Source of the DNA: Paenibacillus terricola
Lineage (GTDB): Bacteria; Bacillota; Bacilli; Paenibacillales; Paenibacillaceae
Direction of reading: 5' to 3'
Assembly: GCF_014779765.1 (NCBI RefSeq)
Contig: NZ_JACXZA010000005.1
Location: forward strand, 610,470 to 674,469
DNA: 64,000 nt
The position numbers and the translations under genes were made by a program. The notes under the pieces are model-generated. The model saw nothing but the letters and a program-made list of their open reading frames with translations, had not been told where the DNA came from and ran no database searches. Below, one piece after another: positions 16,056 to 24,300 of the stretch (the stretch's first letter is position 1; each line of letters opens with the position of its first letter).

Positions 16056-17183
16056 TTACATGCAGCATTTCTTGTACTTCTTGCCGCTGCCGCACGGGCA
16101 AGGGTCGTTGCGACCCGCTTTAGAGGTTGGAGCAGCTGTTGGCTTTTGTTCGCTAAAGAGCTGACTAAACTCATTAGGCGTATAGCCGTGATTCACCCAA
16201 AGTCTCGTATTGTTCTTCACGTCAATTACAAGCTTGATGAAGCGTTCAAACTGGGCTTCCGTATTAAATTCCAGCTCTCTTCGTTCGAGCTCATAGATGA
16301 CCTCGTCCAACGGTTCGTCCATTGAACATACGAGTTGAATGTCGTCCACCAGATCCTCGACCATCGATGCATGCTTCGGAAAGCTTTTTAACAAATAGGA
16401 TTTCAAGCTCTCCAGCTGCAGCGTCCAATCATAGTAAAGGTTGTCCGCATATTTCAAGAACCGTTCCTTATCAGGAATGTAATAGGGCTTACTCTCAATG
16501 CCTTGCAGGAGCAGCTCCAGCTCCTCCTCGCCGTCTATCCCTTCGCTAATAAATTTCCCGTCTTCATAGACCCATGTCTGCCGATCGCTCATTAACAGCT
16601 TGGCTGACTGCGCAAACTCCTCGGGCGTCATCGTTTCAGCACTCGTGTGCTGCCCGAGATAAATTTCATATACTGTACCGATGGAACAAACGCCATATAA
16701 ATTAACGCATGCATCGACATACTGACTAACTAACTGACAACGATCACGCGATTCCATGAATTCGCTGAACGGAAGCTGACGGTAGGCCTCTTGGATCTCG
16801 GACGGAATAAGGTAGGTAAGCTTCTCATCCGAATAGAAGGAGAACAACATGCCGCGATTCATAAGCGACACATATTGTCCCGGTACGATTCCGTCATCAT
16901 GCAGATAGGGTACTTGGAGCAGTCGCTGAGCAAGCTCCCAATCTCTCGGTCTGGCAACCTGAAACGCAATACTGACCTCGTTCCCATCTGCAATTCGTTC
17001 CATTAATGCATCAGCCAGCGCCGACTTATTCATTTTGGATCGTCCCGGTACATTATAGCTTGAAGCGAGATCGCTCAGCCGCTCCTTGGTCAGCTTAAGC
17101 AGAATGTCCTTTAATTCCGTTGTTACCTCGCCTTTAATCGCATGTTGAATATTTAACTTTTCAAGCTCTTTTGCCAAATTCAT
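16056..17183 (-). CDS. SEC-C motif protein with SAP/Rho-N-like N-terminus
   Basis: A 375-residue soluble protein. The N-terminal 60 residues include LKDILLKLTKERLSDLASSYNVPGRSKMNKSALADAL, split here as an LTKERLSDLASSYNVPG helix-extended-helix of SAP or Rho-N type that may bind nucleic acid. The middle is helical without recognised motifs. The C-terminus is a clean SEC-C zinc-binding motif, GRNDPCPCGSGKKYKKCC, as found at the end of SecA. Comparable Firmicute proteins are annotated only by this motif, and their role is not established. The ATG at 17183 has an AAAGG/GGGGGA stretch upstream. It is monocistronic. Confidence 0.8.
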   Translation of the reverse strand: MNLAKELEKLNIQHAIKGEVTTELKDILLKLTKERLSDLASSYNVPGRSKMNKSALADALMERIADGNEVSIAFQVARPRDWELAQRLLQVPYLHDDGIVPGQYVSLMNRGMLFSFYSDEKLTYLIPSEIQEAYRQLPFSEFMESRDRCQLVSQYVDACVNLYGVCSIGTVYEIYLGQHTSAETMTPEEFAQSAKLLMSDRQTWVYEDGKFISEGIDGEEELELLLQGIESKPYYIPDKERFLKYADNLYYDWTLQLESLKSYLLKSFPKHASMVEDLVDDIQLVCSMDEPLDEVIYELERRELEFNTEAQFERFIKLVIDVKNNTRLWVNHGYTPNEFSQLFSEQKPTAAPTSKAGRNDPCPCGSGKKYKKCCM

Positions 17184-17682
17184 AACCTTTAGTCCCCCAT
17201 ATTCCGTATTTATTTGTTATTAGTTTAATTGATTTAGCGCTTATCCACACGTGTTATCCTCAGAAAACTCGGAGGAGGGGAATATGTATGCCGAGTCGGA
17301 TGCAGGTGGCGGGGACGCAACGGTTGCTATTGAACACAGCGCGATCGGCGAATCAATCGTCAGTTGTGATCAGGCGGCGGGATTGCAACGGTTGCTATAT
17401 TGGCTATTGCGGCGAAATGACGGCATTTGGAACTCTAACGGTTGAATGCGAGGCTAATGGAGTAATCTCGGGGTCTTTCAGCCGCATTCTGGAGTAATAA
17501 GCACTGTGACAACCGTAAGTTAGTGAAAAAGCCCGCTCGACGCACAATAAGCACTCTCACAACCGTTGCACATACCGCCCCCGACTAACTTGCTTACCTA
17601 TATCCCTTCCTACTGTATAGCCACCTAAATAGTGGTATATTAGTATACACAACACCAGTTTACTGTTCTTAGAGGAGGACCA
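17184..17682. repeat. Intergenic region with a cluster of short palindromic repeats
   Basis: No convincing gene is seen in this 0.5-kb gap. The 14-mer GCAACGGTTGCTAT, which contains an 11-base palindrome, occurs at 17317-17330 and 17385-17398, and a partial TAACGGTTGA at 17436-17445. The 21-base unit AATAAGCACTNTNACAACCGT occurs at 17496-17516 and 17546-17566. The elements alternate in orientation and resemble a degenerate REP-like or dispersed intergenic repeat. The last 100 bases carry the promoter and GAGGAGG ribosome site of the plus-strand gene at 17683. Confidence 0.6.
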
Positions 17683-18180
17683 ATGTTCAAGAAAGCCATA
17701 GTCATTGGCGCAACTGTCGCAGCCGGTTTACTACTCCTATCCGTTGGATTTGCAGCGTCGACCAATAGTAGAAATACTCAACAAGTAGATACTGCGGTCG
17801 TAAATACGGCCCCAAGCAATATTCAACAACACATCACAACATTCACGGGTCCAATCAACGAATCGTTTCATACAGCAATGATTTCACAAGTCACACACAA
17901 TGGTGCTAGTGCTTACTATAACGAGTTCTCGACCGCTCCCGAGAATGGCCGTAACCTTAACATCTATGTTTCGAATAATGGCACTGGAATGGTGAAATTT
18001 GATGTAAAGCGCAACGGCGTAAAACTCGAAACAGTCGATATTGCCGCGGGTACGGGTAAGCTGAGATCATTTACAGAACTCGCGGACTCAGCAATTGGAC
18101 TTTCCGGTGACTGGGAAGTGTATGTTTATACAACGGATGGGGCTAAGATGAACCTTAACGTTAACGCTCCCCAATACTAA
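17683..18180 (+). CDS. Secreted protein of unknown function
   Basis: A 165-residue protein with an N-terminal signal peptide or anchor (MFKKAIVIGATVAAGLLLLSVGFAAS). The mature part of about 135 residues is beta-rich and hydrophilic, with NLNIYVSNNGTGMVKFDVKRNG and SGDWEVYVYTTDGAKMNLNV at the C-terminus, similar in style to small secreted beta-sandwich proteins. The ATG follows GAGGAGGACCA. It is one of few plus-strand genes and stands alone. I recognise no family. Confidence 0.8.
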   Translation: MFKKAIVIGATVAAGLLLLSVGFAASTNSRNTQQVDTAVVNTAPSNIQQHITTFTGPINESFHTAMISQVTHNGASAYYNEFSTAPENGRNLNIYVSNNGTGMVKFDVKRNGVKLETVDIAAGTGKLRSFTELADSAIGLSGDWEVYVYTTDGAKMNLNVNAPQY

Positions 18181-18249
18181 GATTGAGGAAGTAGTCCGCC
18201 TCCGACTGAAACGGCCCGTGCCATTCCTTCAACCCACTCTCCATATGTC

Positions 18250-18304
18250 AAAAAGGGACCGTCCCCCGTTCATTGTTCACACAATGACCTCGGTACAGCC
18301 CCTT
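18250..18304. other. Complex hairpin, possible terminator or mobile-element end
   Basis: TCATTGT (18270-18276) and ACAATGA (18281-18287) form an inner stem around four bases, enclosed by AAGGG / CCCTT (18253-18257, 18300-18304). An A5 run at the left edge would give a T5 on the minus strand, so it could terminate the truncated amylase gene. The GGGACGGTCCC-like arm also resembles ends of small REP-type elements in Firmicutes. Confidence 0.45.
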
Positions 18305-18318
18305 AAGATTAGCACTAT

Positions 18319-18678
18319 CTACTGCTTCACATAAATCTCGTACGCCCAAGGCGCGAGATCGACCATCTGCTCCGCCTTCAGCTCCGCGGCCTCGCCGCTC
18401 TGCGACGTATACGCGCCCGCCAGCGCTTGATCGAGCTTAACGCTCGTCTCCACTTGCTCCGCGGACAAATTCATCATCACGACTACCGTGTTGTCGTTCT
18501 TCGTCCGCTCGAACGCGAGCACATGGTTATCGCCCGCCTCAAGCGAATGATACACGCCCCCTGCATTGCCATTCCACAGCGCCTCGTTGTTATGTTTCAA
18601 ATCAATGAGCCCCTTATAGAACGTCTGCATGGTGAGATCATACCAGCCGATCTCATCCTTCTCGAACAGCGGTTGCGG
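18319..18678 (-). pseudogene. C-terminal remnant of a GH13 alpha-amylase/alpha-glucosidase
   Basis: About 120 codons encode the end of a GH13 enzyme: QPLFEKDEIGWYDLTMQTFY, then KGLIDLKHNNEALWNG and the C-terminal beta domain (HVLAFERTKNDNTVVVMMNLS, ending LAPWAYEIYVKQ). An internal ATG at 18630 opens the frame, but homology clearly extends upstream to about 18678. There it stops abruptly at unrelated repeat-like DNA, with an in-frame TAG at 18691-18693. The entire catalytic barrel is missing, so this is a decayed gene, probably deleted together with the adjacent repeat insertion. Confidence 0.8.
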
Positions 18679-18722
18679 ACCGCAGCGGCGCTACTCGGCT
18701 CGAAATTGGCTAGTTTCGGATC

Positions 18723-18855
18723 TAACGGACTCGAGGAGCACTATCGAGTGGAAAACGAGTTGGTTAGTTGGCAAACATAGAGAATAAGGTCTCCTGAGTC
18801 CCTAATGATGGCGGACTACCTTACCTGGTGCGAATAGTGTTATCTCAGTCCGTTA
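18723..18855. repeat. Imperfect inverted repeat element (TAACGGACT...CACTAT arms)
   Basis: The left arm at 18723-18748 and the reverse complement of 18830-18855 both read TAACGGACT followed seven bases later by CACTAT. The enclosed 80 bases have no gene. The element sits at the breakpoint of the amylase remnant and looks like a non-autonomous dispersed repeat. This sequence style occurs in Paenibacillus intergenic regions as far as I recall, which is not proof. Confidence 0.55.
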
Positions 18856-18910
18856 CAACTCAGCTCTCTCCAACGTTGAGGAAATTTCGCCACTACGTCA
18901 CAGACGAGGA

Positions 18911-18950
18911 AACAAACAATCCCCAGAAACGCATAAGCGTTCGAGGGATT
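18911..18950 (-). terminator. Rho-independent terminator after the MFS gene
   Basis: AATCCC/GGGATT outer and AACGC/GCGTT inner stems (18918-18950) have a four-base loop. They are followed on the minus strand by TGTTTGTTT. The hairpin ends three bases before the stop of the transporter gene. Confidence 0.8.
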
Positions 18951-18953
18951 CCT

Positions 18954-20282
18954 TTATGCTACACCTGCCTGGCGGGGAAGCGTGGAACGCTTCGCTTGGC
19001 GGCGGTGATGGAGGATATAGTAGCCGACGGCTGATAACAGTGCAACTACACCTGCGCCTTCGTACATGACGCGGTAGTCGGTGAACGATGCGATCATGCC
19101 CATGAAATATGAGCCGAAGCCATAGCCTAAGTCGAACAGCAAGAAGAATGTGCCGGTTGCGCTTCCTCTTCGATGTGCGGGCGACAACTTGATCGCTAGT
19201 GTCTGGAAGCATGGCAGCAGCGCCCCGTATCCGACGCCGAGCACCATAGCCGACAGCAGCACCATGAATGCGGAATGAGCCGCGCTTAATACGAGCATCC
19301 CAACAATGAATAACGCAATGCCCGGATAGTACAAGTAGTGCTCCCTATAATTATCGAACACTTTGCCTACAATAGGCCGTGACACCACAATCATAACCGC
19401 GAATACGACGAAAAATAACGCCGTGATATTCGATTGGTGAATCTCCTCGGCAAACGAAGCGAAGAAACCGGACAGCGAGCTGTATGCGAAGCTGAGAATA
19501 AATCCGACGAGCGAGATCGGCACAGCTTTCGGCTCGAGGAATTTTCCCCAGCCCCGCTTCTTGTTATTCTGGGACTCCTGCTCCTGCTGCTGTACTGTCG
19601 AAACATCCGCCAGCTGCTCTGGCTTAGTCGGCTGATTGTTCTGCTCCTTCGGCAGCCGAATGCCAAGCGTGAATATAAGAGATGCAGCTGCGATCACACT
19701 TACACCGGTCAGCAGCACATTTATATTATGGTCTTTCCATAGAAGCAACCCGAGCGCGGGTCCGATCGCCATCGCGATGCTCATGAACATGCTGAAATAA
19801 CCGATGCCCTCGCCCTGCCGCGAAGTTGGAATAATAACAGTAGCAGCCGTGCTCGTCGCAGTCGATGCAACAGCGTAGCTAATTCCGTGCAGGAGACGAA
19901 CGATGAGGAACAGCACCATGCCCTTCGCCCCGAAGTAGCTGACACAGGCGAGTAGGAAGATGACCATCCCGATGACCGCCATCTTTTTCTTCCCGAACCG
20001 ATCCACCCATAATCCCGAGAACGGCCGTCCCAGCACACCGCCAACTACATAAACCGTAATCGCCAGTCCCATCTGCTGCTGATCGCCATGCAGACTGTCC
20101 CGTACATAAAGCGGAAATGCCGTCGCCAGAATATAAAACGTCATGAACATGAAAAAACTGCTCAAACAGACAACAATGAAATCTCTAGTCCAGATTCTCT
20201 CCCTTATCACGACAATGCGCTCTCCATTCTCCAAATAAAGCTTTCTATATGTTAGATCATTATAAAAGTGGAGACTCATCAT
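18954..20282 (-). CDS. MFS transporter
   Basis: Twelve hydrophobic helices with a major facilitator signature: loop 2-3 GRPFSGLWVDRFGKKKMAVIG, and a long hydrophilic central loop (about residues 215-250, Gln/Glu-rich). The second half carries the equivalent SRPIVGKVFDNYREHYLYYPG. It resembles the YwoG/YfkF-like drug-efflux or set-type group in Bacillales; the substrate is unknown. Starts are ambiguous. The ATG at 20282 gives a 24-residue polar extension, while a GTG at 20210 with GGAGAG upstream would begin just before the first helix. It is divergent from a LysR gene across a 64-base interval with a symmetrical operator, so the LysR protein is its probable regulator. Confidence 0.88.
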   Translation of the reverse strand: MMSLHFYNDLTYRKLYLENGERIVVIRERIWTRDFIVVCLSSFFMFMTFYILATAFPLYVRDSLHGDQQQMGLAITVYVVGGVLGRPFSGLWVDRFGKKKMAVIGMVIFLLACVSYFGAKGMVLFLIVRLLHGISYAVASTATSTAATVIIPTSRQGEGIGYFSMFMSIAMAIGPALGLLLWKDHNINVLLTGVSVIAAASLIFTLGIRLPKEQNNQPTKPEQLADVSTVQQQEQESQNNKKRGWGKFLEPKAVPISLVGFILSFAYSSLSGFFASFAEEIHQSNITALFFVVFAVMIVVSRPIVGKVFDNYREHYLYYPGIALFIVGMLVLSAAHSAFMVLLSAMVLGVGYGALLPCFQTLAIKLSPAHRRGSATGTFFLLFDLGYGFGSYFMGMIASFTDYRVMYEGAGVVALLSAVGYYILHHRRQAKRSTLPRQAGVA

Positions 20283-20283
20283 G

Positions 20284-20325
20284 TATAATACTAATTCAGT
20301 GATAGATTCATCACATTAAAGTGAT
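20284..20325. promoter_or_regulatory. Divergent LysR/MFS operator with three phased half-sites
   Basis: GTGAT (20299-20303), ATCAC (20310-20314) and GTGAT (20321-20325) form two overlapping inverted repeats with identical six-base spacers. The half-sites are 11 bases apart, one helical turn. A TATAAT box for the rightward gene lies at 20284-20289. The layout fits LysR-type activator/repressor sites. Confidence 0.65.
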
Positions 20326-20346
20326 ATGGAGAGCGAGTGAATCGCT

Positions 20347-21246
20347 GTGGAATTTCTTCAGTTAAAATATTTTCAGGCCGTCGCACGGCTGGAGCATATA
20401 ACGAAGGCGGCCAAAGAATTGAATGTGTCGCAGCCTTCGCTCAGCAACTCGATTCAGCGTCTCGAGAAGAAGCTGGGGGTCCCTTTATTCGAACGACAAG
20501 GACGACAGGTAAAGTTGAATGCGTACGGCCGAACTTATCTCCGTCGCGTGGAACGGGCTTTTCTTGAACTCGAGGAAGGTGAACGAGAGCTGACTGACAT
20601 GGCGGGCCTTGAGCGAGGCGTCGTCTCTGTCTCGGTGACGCTCCCTTATGTGCTGCCAACGCTGCTCAAAGATTTTCTAACCGCGCATCCGCATGTCCGC
20701 ATTATTCAGCGGCAGCTTGGTTCCGTGCTTGAGATGAAGGCGGAGCTTGAGCGTGCCGACATCGACTTCTGCATCTGTACGACACCGATTACCGGTCCGG
20801 ATATCGAGTGGATGACGCTGGCGGTGGAAGAGCTGTGTCTGACGGTGCCAAAGGGGCATCGATTCGCCTCGCGAGATAGCATTGCGCTGATCGAAGCGGC
20901 AGACGAGCCTTTCATTACGCTGTCCTCGGTATCGAATTTCAGAGAGATAACCGATGGATTTTGCCGGAGAGCGGGGTTCGAGCCTCATATTGCCTTCGAG
21001 CTGGAGGAGGTCAGTTCCATCCAGACGCTCGTTGAGATGGGCCTTGGCATTACGTTCACCCTGCCGTTGTCATTGGGTAAGCGAGCCTCGCATCCCGATA
21101 CTGTTCAGGTCGCAATATCCGATCCCGTCTGCCAGCGAACGTTCGGCATCGCTTGGAACAAGAAGCATTACCTGTCCGCAGCCGCCGTGCATTTCCGCGA
21201 GTTCGTTACCGATTTCTTCAGCAAGCCAGCCCCTGCGAATGATTGA
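20347..21246 (+). CDS. LysR family transcriptional regulator
   Basis: A 299-residue LysR-type regulator. The N-terminal winged helix is canonical: MEFLQLKYFQAVARLEHITKAAKELNVSQPSLSNSIQRLEKKLGVPLFERQGRQVKLNAYG, here quoted by its parts LNVSQPSLSNSIQRLEK and GVPLFERQGRQVKLNAYG. A periplasmic-binding-like effector domain follows (VVSVSVTLPYVLPTLLKDFLTAHPHVRI to the C-terminus, in two lobes). The start is GTG at 20347; the ribosome site is weak. It is divergent from the MFS transporter gene, which it probably controls. A bidirectional terminator follows. Confidence 0.93.
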   Translation: MEFLQLKYFQAVARLEHITKAAKELNVSQPSLSNSIQRLEKKLGVPLFERQGRQVKLNAYGRTYLRRVERAFLELEEGERELTDMAGLERGVVSVSVTLPYVLPTLLKDFLTAHPHVRIIQRQLGSVLEMKAELERADIDFCICTTPITGPDIEWMTLAVEELCLTVPKGHRFASRDSIALIEAADEPFITLSSVSNFREITDGFCRRAGFEPHIAFELEEVSSIQTLVEMGLGITFTLPLSLGKRASHPDTVQVAISDPVCQRTFGIAWNKKHYLSAAAVHFREFVTDFFSKPAPAND

Positions 21247-21252
21247 TAAAAA

Positions 21253-21290
21253 ATGCAAAAGCCGCCTCCCTTAAGGGAAGCGGCTCTTTG
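21253..21290. terminator. Bidirectional terminator between LysR and the giant SLH gene
   Basis: AGCCGC-C-TCCCTT pairs with AAGGGA-A-GCGGCT (21260-21285). It is flanked by an A-run on the left and CTTTGT on the right. It serves the convergent LysR gene and the large surface-protein gene. Confidence 0.88.
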
Positions 21291-21305
21291 TATAATCGAA
21301 AACAA

Positions 21306-24300
21306 TTAGATAAGATCGGATTTCTGCAGCAGCCGCTGAATAATTGCAGCCACTTCGGCTCTCGTGATGTTATCCTTCGGCGCTAGCTCTGAACCGTTTC
21401 GGCCTGTTACGATACCCGCCTGAACACTGTCGGCAATTCCATCTAGTGCCCAAGCCGACGCCTTCAAGGCATCCTCGAATGACTCAAGCGATATGTCTAC
21501 CGACTGAGAAGGCAGCTTCGCCTTGAGCCCCGTCAATTTCATTGCTTTCGCAATCATGACCATCGCCTGCTCGCGCGTAATGAGATCGCTAGGACGGAAT
21601 GTTCCATCCTCAAAGCCGTTAATCAGTTCATACTTGTAAGCTGTATTGATTACATCGTTATACCATGCTGTATTCGTCACATCGCTGAACGGCGCTTTGC
21701 CGCTTTCCAGCTCTAGTCCCAATGCACGAACGATAATAGCCGCGAATTCCGCACGGGTAATGTCTCGGTTCGGCTGGAACAGGTCATTCCCTACGCCCTC
21801 AATAATGAGGCGTGATCCCATATCATTGACCGCATCCTTGGACCAATGATTGTTCACATCGCTGAATGTAACAGGATGCCATACGAGCGAATACGTACTG
21901 TTCGTTAAGCTGTTGATCGCTGCGTAATGTTTGCCGTTAATTTCAAGCACCTGTGTAGGTACATGACGGAATGTTCCATCTGGTTCCACGACGATGCCTG
22001 TTGTAATTTTGCTCGGGTCAACACCGTCCGGAATCAAGAGGAGCCGTTCAACATACACATCGAACTTCGAAATCTCAACTGTGCTGTTTCCATAGATACC
22101 TTGGATGGAGAAATCAAGCGGTGGCGCAACGACCGTAAACTTTCCTCTGCCCGCTGCATTTTTCACGACGCTCTTCATCGCATCCAATGGCTCGCTGATT
22201 TTGACTTGAATTTGGATGTCCTTCAGATCGATTGCATTGCCGAGTTGATCTGATATCGCTCCGATGTTGATTTGGTCCGCAGGAATCGTGTAGGTTGCAC
22301 GATCTGTCTGAATGACTACAACCGCATTCTTGTCATTCAATTTGCTAACCATTTCACCATTGAGCACGACGACGAGCGAATCGGTCATAACTGGAACAGG
22401 AATGGTAACTACAGCCCCTTGGCCTTCGGATGCCAGTCTGTTTTCGAGCTTATCCGTGTCAACGGTAACCGTCGTTTCCTTACGGCCGTTCTCTTCTTTC
22501 GTCGTTACTTTGCCTGCGCTCTCCGGCTTGCCGTTTACAAGCACCTCAAATCCATCATCTGGCGCTGTAGTCGTGCCTGTGCCGGGAGAAGGATCAGGAT
22601 TACTTACCGTCACGATGCTCGTTGCCGTGAATCTGCCATCGACCGTCGTTACCGTGATTGTTGCTGTTCCCGTACCTACTGGCGTAACAACGCCGTTTAC
22701 GACTGTCGCTACGCTCGTGTTGCTGGAGCTCCACGTAACGTTTTTGTTTGTCGCGTTGCCTGGTGTCACCGTTGCATTCAGCGTCGCGGCTGCTCCACCC
22801 ACCGTCAGGCTGAGCGTTTTATGGTTCAACGAAACGCCTTTTACGCTCGTTACTGGATTCGTTGGATCCGTTACCGTCACGATGCTTGTTGCCGTGAAGC
22901 TGCCATCGACCGTCGTTACCGTGATTGTTGCTGTTCCCGCGCCTACTGGCGTAACAACGCCGTTAACGACTGTCGCTACGCTCGTATTGCTGGAGCTCCA
23001 CGTTACCGTTTTGTTCGTTGCATTCGATGGATTTACCGTCGCGGTCAACGTTGCTGCCGTGCCGCTTGTCGTCAGGCTCAGCGTCGACTGATCCAATGTT
23101 ACGCTTGTTACGCTTGTTGGCGGTACAACAGGGTCCGTTACCGTCACGATGCTTGTTGCCGTGAAGCTGCCATCGACCGTCGTTGCCGTGATTGTTGCTG
23201 TTCCCGCGCCTACTGGCGTAACAACGCCGTTAACGACTGTCGCTACGCTCGTATTGCTGGAGCTCCACGTTACCGTTTTGTTCGTTGCATTCGATGGATT
23301 TACCGTCGCGGTCAACGTTGCTGCCGTGCCGCTTGTCGTCAGGCTCAGCGTCGACTGATCCAATGTTACGCTTGTTACGCTTGTTGGCGGTACAACAGGG
23401 TCCGTTACCGTCACGATGCTTGTTGCCGTGAAGCTGCCATCGACCGTCGTTGCCGTGATCGTCACTGTTCCCGCGCCTACTGGCGTAACTACGCCGTTAA
23501 CGACTGTCGCTACGTTCGTATTGCTGGAGCTCCACGTTACCGTTTTGTTCGTTGCATTCGACGGATTCACCGTCGCGATCAGCGTTGCTGCCGTGCCGCC
23601 TGTCGTCAGGCTCAGCGTCGGTTGATCCAGCGTTACGTTTGTTACAGATGTCACTGGTCCAACTGGGTCCGTCACGGTTACCGTGCTCGTTGCAGTGAAG
23701 CTGCCGTCGACCGTCGTTACCGTGATCGTCGCCGTTCCTGCACCTACTGGCGTAACTACGCCGTTAACGACTGTCGCTACGCTCGTATTGCTGGAGCTCC
23801 ACGTTACCGTTTTGTTCGTTGCATTCGACGGATTCACCGTCGCGATCAGCGTTGCTGCCGTGCCGCCTGTCGTCAGGCTAAGCGTCGGTTGATCCAGCGT
23901 TACGTTTGTTACAGATGTCACTGGTCCAACTGGGTCCGTCACGGTTACCGTGCTCGTTGCAGTGAAGCTGCCGTCGACCGTCGTTACCGTGATCGCAGCT
24001 GTTCCTGCACCTACTGGCGTAACTACGCCGTTAACGACTGTCGCTACGCTCGTGTTGCTGGAGCTCCACGTTACCGTTTTGTTCGTTGCATTCGACGGAT
24101 TCACCGTCGCGGTCAGCGTTGCTGCCGTGCCGCCTGTCGTCAGGCTAAGCGTCGGTTGATCCAGCGTTACGTTTGTTACGGATGTCACTGGTCCAACTGG
24201 GTCCGTCACGGTTACCGTGCTCGTTGCAGTGAAGCTGCCGTCGACCGTCGTTACCGTGATCGTCGCTGTTCCCGCACTTACTGGCGTAACAACGCCGTTA

